Both the position numbers and the translations under genes were made by a program. Below, one piece after another: positions 6,561 through 15,702 of a stretch of 41,559 nucleotides of DNA. Below the pieces are notes generated by a model that was given only the letters and a program-made list of their open reading frames with translations, was not told the origin of the DNA and made no database searches. Origin of the DNA: CAZWEZ01 sp964632795. GTDB lineage: Bacteria; Pseudomonadota; Alphaproteobacteria; Rhodospirillales; 2-02-FULL-58-16. The stretch lies in contig CAZWEZ010000026.1 of the NCBI GenBank assembly GCA_964632795.1, forward strand, positions 1-41,559, given 5' to 3'. The stretch's first letter is position 1, and every line of letters starts with the position of its first letter.

Positions 6561-7445
6561 ATGGGTACATTAACGCTCGATCTCGATGTCTCGCCCGAGG
6601 GCAATCTTTCCAGGTACCTTCAGGATATCCGCAAGTTTCCGATGCTCGGCGCGGAGGAGGAAAAAGCGCTTTCGCTGCGCTGGCGCGACAACGGCGACCT
6701 CGAGGCGTCCCACAAGATGGTGACCAGCCACCTTCGCCTGGTGGCCAAGATCGCCATGGGCTATCGGGGTTACGGCCTGCAGCTGGGCGAGCTGATCTGC
6801 GAGGGCAACCTGGGCATGATGCAGGCGGTCAAGCGGTTCGACCCGGATCGCGGGTTCCGTCTTTCAACCTACGCCATGTGGTGGATTCGGGCCGCCATCC
6901 AGGAATACATCCTCCACTCCTGGTCGCTGGTCAAGATGGGCACCACGGCGGCGCAGAAGAAGCTGTTCTTCAACCTGCGCAAGATCAAGGGTCAGATGCA
7001 GGCGATCGACGACGGCGACATGCTGCCCGAGCAGGTCACCGCGATCTCCGAGCGGCTCAAGGTCTCGGAAGAGGAAGTGGTCAACATGAACCGCCGCCTG
7101 GCCAGCTCCGACCATTCCCTGAACACGCCGATGCGCGACGACGGCGAGGGCGAATGGCTTGACTGGCTGGTCGAGGAGGGCGACAGCCAGGAAGACCTGC
7201 TGGCCGAGGACCAGGAACTGAACAACCGGCGCAAGCTGCTGGCCGGGGCCATGAAGGGGCTGTCGGGGCGCGAGAGCCACATCCTCACCGAACGGCGGTT
7301 GCGGGAAAAACCGTTGACCCTGGAGGACCTGAGCCAGCACTACGGCATCTCCCGCGAGCGGGTCCGCCAGATCGAGGTCCGGGCCTTCGAGAAGCTGCGC
7401 CGGATGGTCAAGAACGCGACCCTCGAGCAACGGCTCGCCTGCTGA
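6561..7445 (+). CDS. rpoH: RNA polymerase heat-shock sigma factor RpoH (sigma-32)
   Basis: The 294-residue protein is a group 3 sigma factor. Region 2 contains LRLVAKIAMGYRGYGLQ and DPDRGFRLSTYAMWWIRAAIQEYILHSWSLVK. The RpoH box QKKLFFNLRKIKGQ, which marks sigma-32 and contributes to control by chaperones and FtsH, follows. Region 4 ends with ISRERVRQIEVRAFEKLRR, the helix-turn-helix that reads the -35 box. It directs transcription of chaperone and protease genes. The start at 6561 is chosen from the TTGACC/TATGCT promoter just upstream. A stem-loop terminator follows at 7491. Confidence 0.97.
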   Translation: MGTLTLDLDVSPEGNLSRYLQDIRKFPMLGAEEEKALSLRWRDNGDLEASHKMVTSHLRLVAKIAMGYRGYGLQLGELICEGNLGMMQAVKRFDPDRGFRLSTYAMWWIRAAIQEYILHSWSLVKMGTTAAQKKLFFNLRKIKGQMQAIDDGDMLPEQVTAISERLKVSEEEVVNMNRRLASSDHSLNTPMRDDGEGEWLDWLVEEGDSQEDLLAEDQELNNRRKLLAGAMKGLSGRESHILTERRLREKPLTLEDLSQHYGISRERVRQIEVRAFEKLRRMVKNATLEQRLAC

Positions 7446-7490
7446 CGCACCCCCCCCCCACAGGACCGCCGGCATTGACCTTGGGTATCG

Positions 7491-7523
7491 GAAGCCGCCA
7501 CCTCTTGGGTGGGGGCTTCTTCT
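7491..7523 (+). terminator. Terminator after rpoH, shared with the opposing gene
   Basis: GAAGCCGCCACC pairs with GGTGGGGGCTTC (one mismatch) around a five-base loop, followed by TTCT. It sits between the 3' ends of rpoH (+) and the membrane gene (-) and could act in both directions. A run of 11 C (7449-7459) lies just before it. Confidence 0.7.
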
Positions 7524-8028
7524 ACTGTTCCTCAGCCTCGGTGGCGACGACCTGGGCGACGTCCTCGCCCCATTCCTCGATGATCCGTGTTTGAGTGGTC
7601 CGCAACTGGGCGATCCGGTGCTGGGCCATCACCGTCAGGAAGGCGGTGACCACGGGGGGCACCGAGATGTACAGCAGCCAGCCGAGCCCGGCCGCGCCGT
7701 ACATCATCGCCAGCGTAAAGGGGTCGTCGGTCAGCATGTTGGTGGCGGCGTTGACGGTATGCTCGCCGGTCCACAGATTGAGAAGGAAGGGAAAGACGCC
7801 ACTGAAGTTCATCCCCCCGACGCTGAACATGGCATGCTTCTGGCGCGAGCGGTCGATGATGAAGGCGACCATGGTCGGCAGCATGCCGAAGAACAGGAGC
7901 AGCACGCTGGGCAGCGAGATGGTCACCACCAGGACCACCCCCACGGCCACCCAAAGCGGCGTCATGCTCTTGCGGCGGACGGCGGCGGGTTGCCCCCTGG
8001 CGACCTGTCTGGGCGGACGCTTTGCCAT
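7522..8028 (-). CDS. Conserved inner-membrane protein, unknown function
   Basis: The 168-residue protein begins with a basic, arginine-rich tail (MAKRPPRQVARGQPAAVRRK) followed by a hydrophobic helix pair at about 25-58 (LWVAVGVVLVVTISLPSVLL, then FFGMLPTMVAFIID) and another hydrophobic region at about 105-135 (MMYGAAGLGWLLYISVPPVV). The C-terminus is polar, QLRTTQTRIIEEWGEDV. I do not recognise a catalytic motif. It lies 17 bases downstream of the pseudokinase gene, so both are probably made together and may form one membrane assembly. Confidence 0.7.
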   Translation of the reverse strand: MAKRPPRQVARGQPAAVRRKSMTPLWVAVGVVLVVTISLPSVLLLFFGMLPTMVAFIIDRSRQKHAMFSVGGMNFSGVFPFLLNLWTGEHTVNAATNMLTDDPFTLAMMYGAAGLGWLLYISVPPVVTAFLTVMAQHRIAQLRTTQTRIIEEWGEDVAQVVATEAEEQ

Positions 8029-8045
8029 CGCTTGCCTGGCCTCTC

Positions 8046-10088
8046 CTACAGGGCTTCGACGAGAAAGAAGATGGTGACCACGATCATCGACAGGATGATC
8101 GAGATCATGGCGGCCGACTGTTGGCCCATCTGTTCGGGGGTTCCCGACTTGCCGATCTCGCCGCGTTCGATCTTGCCGATTTCCTCCTCGGCCTGGGCGT
8201 ATTCCTCCTGGGCGGCGAGGTAGCCCTCGGCGTCCTTCTGGCGTCTCTCGGCGTTGTCGATCAGGTCGAAAAGGTCCGGCAGGCTGCCCAGGCGGACCAG
8301 GCGCGGGATTTCGCTCTCCATTTCGCGCCGCGTGGTGCGGCTCTTATAGGTGTTGATGGCCGGCCCCAGCAACCCGCCCACCCAGCTGGAGAGCCCGAAC
8401 AGGGCATCGATTTTGAGGCGCCACTGGAGGAACGCCAGCAGGCTCAACATGCCGATCAGCGAGGTTTCCTCCTTGGGCGCGGCCAGCGCCTTGAGGTGGG
8501 GGGTGATGTCCTGGTCGAAGCGCGCCGCGATGAAGGCGCAGATGTGGCGGTCCATCGGCTTGGTCTTGGCATCGACCCGGTTGGACGCCCGGTCCAGCGC
8601 CGCCATCAGGCTTTCGGTGTCGATCGCGTAATCGTCGGCGATCAGGGAGCTTTGGCAGGGGAGATCGGGGTTGAGCTCGTAAAGGCAGCGTACGATGCCG
8701 TAGCCGAGGTCGTTTTCCTGGATGAAACGGCGCGACTGCCCGAAGGTCCTGTCGAGGGGCGACTTGCGGGGATCGGAGCGGGGCAGCGTCGCCAGCCAGA
8801 TGCCGGGAATCTCCCGGGTCACCGCGTCGGCGGCGACCTGGATATCGCCACTGCGCAGGAACTCCACCGCCAGCGCCGAGCCGTAGCATTCGGGCATGAA
8901 GGCGAAGTCCTTGTAGCGGATGGGCGCCATCGGATCCAGCATGATGCCGATCTTGGCGACCAGGTACTCGTCGCTGCCCTGGAACCCGCCCTGATTGGCC
9001 TTGGCCACTTCCAGCGCCACCTCCACCTGGTCGGCGAGATCGGGGTCGTGGAGGTTGTGGCGCAGCCACGATCCGAGATGTCCATCCCGGATCGCCGTCG
9101 CCGCCGCGCCCACCTCCTGGCTGAAGGCATGGGCCAGGGTCCGGGCATTGTTGTGGTCGCGGTCGTTGAAGGCAAAGGGCGTCTCCGACTTCGGGGTCGC
9201 CTTGCGCTGGATCGGCGTCTGGCGCTTGCCGTCGCTCCAGCTGTCCATCTCGCTGAACATCCACCGTTCCGCCGGGTCGTCGACCAGCAGGCCGCGCAAC
9301 GGCTCGAGCAGGAACATCGGGATGCGGGCTTCGCCGCACAGCGCGGCATAGCTGCCACGCTCGATCTTGGCGTAGAAGATTTCGGTGTCGCCGAGGGGAT
9401 CGATATGCTTGCTGCCGACCAGCAACAGCATGAGGGTCGCCCCCAGGGCGTAGAAATCGTCGGCGATGTCGCCCGCGCCGCGGCCCCCGGCGGTGGCCAT
9501 CGCCCGTTCGATGGGTTCGCAGGCCAGGGGCTGGTCGAACCCGGGCGGCGACGTCACGCACTCGCCCAGGACCACCGTCTTCTTCTCTTCGTCCGCGAAG
9601 AACAGGTTGGAGGGGCGGATCGCCCGGTGGGTGATGTTGCGGTTGGCCAAATCCCTGAGGGCGCCGAGTACGCTCTCGATGATGCGCGAGGGCAGTTCCT
9701 GCTTGTCGATCGGCACGTTGCCGGCGGCCAGGGCGTTGAGCAGCCTGCCGCCCAGCGGCCGTTCGAAGAGGACCACCAAGCAGCGCCGGCCCTGCGGCGG
9801 CCAGTCCACGATGTCCCATTCGGTCAGCTGCAACAGGCCCGATATCTCGGACTTCCTGAGGGTGTTCATCGCCTCGACGCGCGGCGGCAGGCCCGGCGTG
9901 CAGGCCAGCGCGAACAGCTTGCGGCCCAGATCGCGGCGGTCCTCCGCCGCGTAGGCCGTGGCGGAGGGGGAATCCAGTTCGGGCAGGGGGGAATTGAGAT
10001 CGATCAGGAAATGCTCGCCGACGGTGACGGGGCCTGAATAGGTTGGTGCCTCGTCTGAGTTTTTCGTTTCCCCGGGCGTTTCCGCCAT
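8046..10088 (-). CDS. Tail-anchored pseudokinase-like protein
   Basis: The 680-residue product has a protein-kinase-like N-terminal half and a C-terminal membrane anchor. The segment NITHRAIRPSNLFFA (152-165) aligns with the kinase catalytic loop HRDxKPxN, but the catalytic aspartate is alanine (Ala156). Where DFG would stand there is LGECVTSPPG. The later DDFYALGATLMLLLVG (211-225) matches the kinase F helix. So it keeps the fold signature but should not transfer phosphate. The central part is helical and unrecognised; near the end comes a charged coiled coil (about 615-650), then one hydrophobic helix (ISIILSMIVVTIFFLV), so the bulk faces the cytoplasm. The ATG at 10088 has AAGGG eight bases ahead. 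It forms an operon with the membrane protein at 7522. Confidence 0.75.
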   Translation of the reverse strand: MAETPGETKNSDEAPTYSGPVTVGEHFLIDLNSPLPELDSPSATAYAAEDRRDLGRKLFALACTPGLPPRVEAMNTLRKSEISGLLQLTEWDIVDWPPQGRRCLVVLFERPLGGRLLNALAAGNVPIDKQELPSRIIESVLGALRDLANRNITHRAIRPSNLFFADEEKKTVVLGECVTSPPGFDQPLACEPIERAMATAGGRGAGDIADDFYALGATLMLLLVGSKHIDPLGDTEIFYAKIERGSYAALCGEARIPMFLLEPLRGLLVDDPAERWMFSEMDSWSDGKRQTPIQRKATPKSETPFAFNDRDHNNARTLAHAFSQEVGAAATAIRDGHLGSWLRHNLHDPDLADQVEVALEVAKANQGGFQGSDEYLVAKIGIMLDPMAPIRYKDFAFMPECYGSALAVEFLRSGDIQVAADAVTREIPGIWLATLPRSDPRKSPLDRTFGQSRRFIQENDLGYGIVRCLYELNPDLPCQSSLIADDYAIDTESLMAALDRASNRVDAKTKPMDRHICAFIAARFDQDITPHLKALAAPKEETSLIGMLSLLAFLQWRLKIDALFGLSSWVGGLLGPAINTYKSRTTRREMESEIPRLVRLGSLPDLFDLIDNAERRQKDAEGYLAAQEEYAQAEEEIGKIERGEIGKSGTPEQMGQQSAAMISIILSMIVVTIFFLVEAL

Positions 10089-10139
10089 AGCTGCCCTTCC
10101 CGTCCGCCGCGGCGTGTCCAAGCCACCATCGACCCGGAG

Positions 10140-10168
10140 AGTCTAATCTCTATACCGGGGCGAAACAA
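10140..10168 (-). promoter_or_regulatory. Probable promoter of the pseudokinase operon
   Basis: On the minus strand TTGTTT (10163-10168) and TAGACT (10140-10145) lie 17 bases apart, about 55 bases upstream of the ATG at 10088, in an A/T-richer patch. Confidence 0.5.
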
Positions 10169-10179
10169 TTAAAGGTTTG

Positions 10180-10211
10180 CCGCCCACACGGCGGGTTACG
10201 GCGCAACCCGC
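10180..10211 (-). terminator. Tandem stem-loops after purA
   Basis: Read on the minus strand, GCGGGTT-loop-AACCCGC is followed by CCGCC-loop-GGCGG and then CAAACCTTTAATTG. The T tract is poor, so termination is plausible but not certain. Confidence 0.4.
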
Positions 10212-10233
10212 GATCAACTTTCCAAACCGGCTC

Positions 10234-11526
<1,293 letters not shown>

Positions 11527-11565
11527 TTCAACTCGATCCTTGTTCGTTCGCTTGCAGGCGCGCCA

Positions 11566-11617
11566 GGTATTACCGCGCGCGGTAATACCAAGGGGCACTG
11601 ATAATGACCCATAGAGA
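11566..11617. repeat. Single foldback arm A next to a 24-base palindrome
   Basis: 11585-11617 is a 33-base copy of the type A left arm (ATACCAAGGGG...CATAGAGA), followed by CGGC as in elements B, C and D. No right arm follows. Immediately left, GGTATTACCGCG/CGCGGTAATACC (11566-11589) is a perfect palindrome whose left half looks like an outer end (GGTATTAC) of another copy. The arrangement suggests two element ends that meet after loss of the rest. It lies upstream of purA. Confidence 0.75.
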
Positions 11618-11649
11618 CGGCGGGAAGAATACCTCGGATCGGGGGCCGT

Positions 11650-12255
11650 TCAAGGGATATCGAAGGGCTGCCGCCTGACGGTGCGGCCCAGGTTCTTCAC
11701 CATCACCGGCACCATCCCCCTGGTCAGGGTGAGGCCGTCGGATTGCCCGAGCCCGGCGATGGTCCACCCCTGCCACAGGCGCTCGCCGCTGGTGCGGTCG
11801 TCGATCGAGACGTCGAGGCGGTACTGGCTGGGGGTGACGATCGAGGTGGTCGCCTGTTGTCCCTGGTTGAAGACGCCGCCGCGGCTGCTGTTGAACAGGT
11901 TGAAGCGGACCTGGGCGTTCTCGCCGCCCTCCTGGCCGCCATGGCTGTCGAGTTCCACCATCGAGCGCCGTTCGCCGCTGACCCAGGCGCCGATCACGTT
12001 GCGGGTCTCAAACGTCAGGACCAGGGCGGCGTCCTCGGCCACCGCATAGCCGGCGGCCTTCAGTTCGCCTTCGAACACCTCCTGGAGGATCAGGTTGTCG
12101 TCCGAATTGTCGAGCGGACGCACGGCGAACGGCTGTCCCGACGCCAGCGGCTTGTAGGCCACCGCGTTGAGCAGCCCCTGGCCGGACTCCTGGGCGCCGG
12201 CGGGCTGAACGGCGGCCACGGCCAGGCAGGCAAGCAGGATTGCGTATCGTCTCAT
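11650..12255 (-). CDS. Secreted protein of unknown function
   Basis: The 201-residue product begins with a clear signal peptide (MRRYAILLACLAVAAV, cut probably after PAGA). The mature part resembles periplasmic or outer-membrane-associated beta-rich proteins: residues after the cut include AVRPLDNSDDNLILQEVFEG, ALVLTFETRNVIGAW and YRLDVSIDDRTSGERLWQGW, the last similar in style to DUF4136-type lipoproteins, but there is no lipobox cysteine. I do not assign a function. The start at 12255 is chosen because it begins the signal peptide. It is on the same strand as purA, with a repeat arm between them, and may be transcribed separately. Confidence 0.7.
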   Translation of the reverse strand: MRRYAILLACLAVAAVQPAGAQESGQGLLNAVAYKPLASGQPFAVRPLDNSDDNLILQEVFEGELKAAGYAVAEDAALVLTFETRNVIGAWVSGERRSMVELDSHGGQEGGENAQVRFNLFNSSRGGVFNQGQQATTSIVTPSQYRLDVSIDDRTSGERLWQGWTIAGLGQSDGLTLTRGMVPVMVKNLGRTVRRQPFDIP

Positions 12256-12339
12256 CGACCTGTTCCCTCGGCAGGATGTTCCCAGACCTAAAAGGATGGG
12301 TCGTCGAACGCCGCCTGTCAACCGATGGTCCTTTCCCGC

Positions 12340-14352
12340 TCACTCCAGGCGCACCCGCAGCGGCCCGCCGGCGGCCGGCCAGACGCCTTTGTCGATGGCC
12401 TTGGAGCCCTCGAAGACCAGGTATCCCTGGCGGCCGTAGTGGGGTAGCGGCCGGAGCAAAGCCTCCAGGGCCGCCGCGTCGGCCCCCGACACCACGACCA
12501 GCGCCGCGCCCTCGGCGGTGCGGGCCGCCCACACCCGGGCCGTGCCCCGCCCGGCCAGCGTCCCCGGCACTCCCGGCAACCCCGCCGCCTCGAGCGCGGC
12601 GGCGACCTCGCCCGTGGTGCCGACGATCAGCAGCCCTCCCGGCGGCGGCTCTCCGATCCCGGGGGAGGCGGCGAAGTTGGGCGGGGTGTCCATCAAGCGC
12701 CCGGCGAGCCGGCGGGCGGTAGCGCGCGCCCCGTCGTCGTCGGCGGCGGCGGCGATGACGGCGGTGGCGTCCCGGTCCAGGGTCACGTCCCTGAGGATCG
12801 GCGGCGCTTCGGTGCGGTCGAGACGGCGGAAGACGTCGAAGCCCGGGTCCACCGCCAGGGCCAGCGGGCGGCCCCCGGTGTCGATCGTATGGACGCTTTC
12901 CAGGCCCTCGATGGAAATCGTGAAGCGCCGCTCGCCGGCTTCGGTGGTCACCGTCACCGGGACCTCGAGGGCATAGGCCGGCGCCTCCTGGGTCAGCGTC
13001 AAAAGGGTCCGGTAGCCGCCATCGCGGGATTCCACCTCGACCCCGCCCAGGCTCAGCCGGGGCGCCCCGGTGCGCTCGAGCCACTGGGCGAAGAAGCCGC
13101 CCAGGTCGCGCCCCGAGGTATCCTCGAAGGCCCGGCGCAGGTCCCCCCAGCCGGCGGCGCGGAACTTCCACAGCTCCCACAGGCGGCGCAGGCCGGCGGC
13201 GAAGGCGGGCTCGCCCAGCTCGGCGCGCAGCATGTGGAAGACGAACGCCACCTTGCCGTAGCCGACCACCTGCGCCGCCTGGTGGAGGTTGGCGACGAAC
13301 GAGGACAGCGGCCGGTCCCGGGCCTCGGGAAGGGCGGCGTAGTCGCGCAGCCAGTCGAGGCGCATCCGCTCGGCCTCGGCCGCGGCGCGGTCCCCGGCGT
13401 AGGCGTAGTCGGCCATGAAGGTGGTCAGCCCCTCGGCCCAGTTGCCGCCGGCGTAATCGACATAGACCCCGTTGCCCCACCAGTTGTGCAGGACCTCGTG
13501 GCCCAGCGAGGTGAAGCGGATGAACGGCAGGCGCAGCACCCGGGCGCCGATGTAGGTCAGCCCGGCAAAGCCCAGCCCCACCGGCAGCGGAGCGGAGACG
13601 ATGGCGAAGCCGGAAAACGGATAATCGCCGATGGAGGCGCGGTAGCGGTCGATATAGCCGGCGGTGAGGTCGAGGTAGTCGCCGGCCAGGTGGCCCAGCG
13701 AGGGCTCGAAATAGGTCCTGAGGCGGATCGCCCCGTGGCGGCGTTCCTCGATGACGTAGGGCCCGGCGATCAGGGTGATGTCGTCGGCCGGCGCCTCGCC
13801 GGCGAAGACGGCCCGGTAGCGGCCTCCGGCCGTGGTCTCCTCAAGCAGCCTTCCCGGGACCACCGCCCGTTGCGGTTCGGGGACCTCGACGGCGACGCGG
13901 TAGGTGAAGCGGCCGCCGCCGGCGAGCACCGGATACCAGCCCGCGGAGCCGGGCAGGAAGCTCCCCCGGGGGTCGGCCACCGCCCCGGTTCGGTCCCGCA
14001 TCCGGGGTCGTTCGGGCAACCGCGCCAGCCGCCCCCGGTAGTCGATGACCAGCCGGTGCTCCCCGTACCCGCCGAGCTCGATGTCGAGCCGGCCGGCGGC
14101 GCCGACGGGGTCGGCCGCCCGGCCGTCGACGATGAGCCCGGTGACCTCGAAGTCCGGGTTCAGGCGGAAGGTCACGACGCCGCCGCCGGTAAGGGTCAGG
14201 CGGTCGCTGACGACGAGCCGGCGCTGGGCCGGATCGAGGCGGACGTCGAGGTCGTGGTGGAGGGCCGCATCGCCGCCGCCGGCTGCGGCCGCGAGCGCCC
14301 CCGAGGCCAGCCAGACCAGCCCCAGGACGAACGCGGTCGGAACGCGGATCAT
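12340..14352 (-). CDS. Secreted M1-like zinc aminopeptidase family protein
   Basis: The 670-residue product has a signal peptide (ATG at 14352, cut near residue 22), a beta-sandwich N-terminal region like the M1 family, and a gluzincin centre: HEVLH at 285-289 followed by WWGN and the third ligand Glu307 in NWAEGLTTF. The spacing is HEXXH-X17-E, one shorter than the usual X18 of classical M1 enzymes. The GFAGLTYIG stretch upstream (about residue 260) fits the substrate strand, though the usual GAMEN is replaced. The C-terminal 150 residues form an extra domain with SGADAAALEALL. Its ATG overlaps the upstream ChaN-PDZ stop (ATGA at 14349-14352), so both are coupled. It probably acts in the periplasm on peptides. 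Confidence 0.82.
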   Translation of the reverse strand: MIRVPTAFVLGLVWLASGALAAAAGGGDAALHHDLDVRLDPAQRRLVVSDRLTLTGGGVVTFRLNPDFEVTGLIVDGRAADPVGAAGRLDIELGGYGEHRLVIDYRGRLARLPERPRMRDRTGAVADPRGSFLPGSAGWYPVLAGGGRFTYRVAVEVPEPQRAVVPGRLLEETTAGGRYRAVFAGEAPADDITLIAGPYVIEERRHGAIRLRTYFEPSLGHLAGDYLDLTAGYIDRYRASIGDYPFSGFAIVSAPLPVGLGFAGLTYIGARVLRLPFIRFTSLGHEVLHNWWGNGVYVDYAGGNWAEGLTTFMADYAYAGDRAAAEAERMRLDWLRDYAALPEARDRPLSSFVANLHQAAQVVGYGKVAFVFHMLRAELGEPAFAAGLRRLWELWKFRAAGWGDLRRAFEDTSGRDLGGFFAQWLERTGAPRLSLGGVEVESRDGGYRTLLTLTQEAPAYALEVPVTVTTEAGERRFTISIEGLESVHTIDTGGRPLALAVDPGFDVFRRLDRTEAPPILRDVTLDRDATAVIAAAADDDGARATARRLAGRLMDTPPNFAASPGIGEPPPGGLLIVGTTGEVAAALEAAGLPGVPGTLAGRGTARVWAARTAEGAALVVVSGADAAALEALLRPLPHYGRQGYLVFEGSKAIDKGVWPAAGGPLRVRLE

Positions 14353-15551
14353 GGCCGGGACGGGAACTTGGCGACCATCTCCAGGGTCTCTTCGCCGCGC
14401 CGCAAGCGGAGCGGCAGCCAGGTGCCCGGCGCCTGGCGGCCGACCACGGCGATCAGGTCGCCGGTGTTGGCGATCGGCCGCCCGGCGGCCTCGACGATCA
14501 GGTCGTCCTCGGCCAGCCCGGAGGCCTCGGCGACGCTGTTCTTCATCACCCGCATGACCCGGACGCCGTCCTCGCCGTCCTCGATCATCACCCCGAGGAG
14601 GAGCTTGGGCGGCTTGGCCGAGACGGCGTCGGCGGCGAGGCCGAACACGGCCTCGGCGATCGCCGGGCCGCCCGGCGGGGCCAGTTCCCCGCAGGGGCGT
14701 CCGGCGTCCCAGGGCAACAGCACCGCCGAGCCGGCGATCCCCAGGTCGGCAAGCTGGCGGGGGATTCCGTATCCGTATTGCAGGTGCCCCTGACCGACGA
14801 TGCCGACCACCAGCGGCTCGCCGCCGCCGTCGCGGACCCCGGCCAGGACCTGGGCCATGGCCCGGTCCCAGATCAGTTGGGCTTCGACGAAGCGGCGGAA
14901 CTCGGGGTCGTCGCGCGCCACCGGCTCGGGGGAGGTCTGCATGTGCCGGGTCATTTCCTTGCGGTGCTCGGCGAACACACCGAGCAGGTAGTCCAGGTAG
15001 TCCTCGCCGGCCGGCGCCGGGTCGTCGACGCCCTGGCGCTGGTCCCCGGGTATCGACTGCCAGCCTTCCTTGCGGACCCGCGACACCAGTTCCCGGTCGA
15101 CGTTCAGGGCGACCATCGGGATGCGGTACAGGCGGGCGAAGCGGAACAGCTCCATGTAGAGTTCGGAATCGAACTTCCACACCTGGTTCCATTCGGTCTG
15201 GTCGAGGAACGCCTGCTCGCTCAGGTCGCCGCGCATCCACCGGTCGAGCGCCGGCTGGACGCGGCGCGGGAAGGCCTCGAAACCCAGCACCATGTTGGGG
15301 TTGCGCCCGTGCAACGCGGCCACGGTATGGAGCTGCCAGCGGTGGTGGCGGGGGTTGGTGTGGGTCTCGCCGAGGAGGACCACCGGACGCGCGGCGATGG
15401 CGGCGATCAGCCTGTCGTGGGGCACGCCGGCCGCCTTCGCCGGGTCGAACCAGCTTCCGGCGAGCATGCAGGCCTGGCCCGAGGCCGCGGCGACGGGGGC
15501 GGCGGAAAAGGCGACCAGCAGGCAGAGAAGGGGGAAAAGGAATTTTCGCAT
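14349..15551 (-). CDS. ChaN-like haem-binding (Tiki superfamily) protein with C-terminal PDZ
   Basis: The 400-residue product has a signal peptide (MRKFLFPLLCLLVAFSAAP). The ChaN/DUF399 domain follows, with VVLLGETHTNPRHHRWQL (the conserved GExHxxxxHH), MVLGFEAFPRRVQPALDRW and VGIVGQGHLQYGYGIP. ChaN proteins bind haem and are related to the Tiki/TraB metalloprotease fold. The last 90 residues look like a PDZ domain (LLLGVMIEDGEDGVRVMRV, then SVAEASGLAEDDLIVEAAG). Its coupling to a secreted M1-like peptidase suggests joint work on periplasmic peptides or iron, an inference. It is divergent from the gamma-glutamyltransferase gene, 151 bases away. Confidence 0.8.
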   Translation of the reverse strand: MRKFLFPLLCLLVAFSAAPVAAASGQACMLAGSWFDPAKAAGVPHDRLIAAIAARPVVLLGETHTNPRHHRWQLHTVAALHGRNPNMVLGFEAFPRRVQPALDRWMRGDLSEQAFLDQTEWNQVWKFDSELYMELFRFARLYRIPMVALNVDRELVSRVRKEGWQSIPGDQRQGVDDPAPAGEDYLDYLLGVFAEHRKEMTRHMQTSPEPVARDDPEFRRFVEAQLIWDRAMAQVLAGVRDGGGEPLVVGIVGQGHLQYGYGIPRQLADLGIAGSAVLLPWDAGRPCGELAPPGGPAIAEAVFGLAADAVSAKPPKLLLGVMIEDGEDGVRVMRVMKNSVAEASGLAEDDLIVEAAGRPIANTGDLIAVVGRQAPGTWLPLRLRRGEETLEMVAKFPSRP

Positions 15552-15642
15552 GGGGCTGTTCTTCCATATCGGTCCGGCGGCGGGCGAAAACAAGGATGCC
15601 CGAGACCGCGCCGGAACGAAAGCGCCATTGGAGCCGCCGCGA

Positions 15643-15671
15643 TTGACAGGACCCGGCGGAGTCTTTAGCAC
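15643..15671 (+). promoter_or_regulatory. Sigma-70 promoter of the gamma-glutamyltransferase gene
   Basis: TTGACA (15643-15648) and TAGCAC (15666-15671) are 17 bases apart; transcription should start near 15678, leaving a leader of about 25 bases before the ATG at 15703. Confidence 0.65.
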
Positions 15672-15702
15672 CGTCACCGCCCGCCGCAGCAAACGTGAGG
15701 CC

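Noticed and set aside
7449..7459. Run of 11 C as a phase-variation tract
   Set aside because: It lies after the rpoH stop codon and before the terminator, so slippage would change no protein.
8022..10037. 671-codon plus-strand frame opposite the pseudokinase
   Set aside because: The minus-strand reading has a kinase-like loop, a ribosome site and a membrane tail; this one has none.
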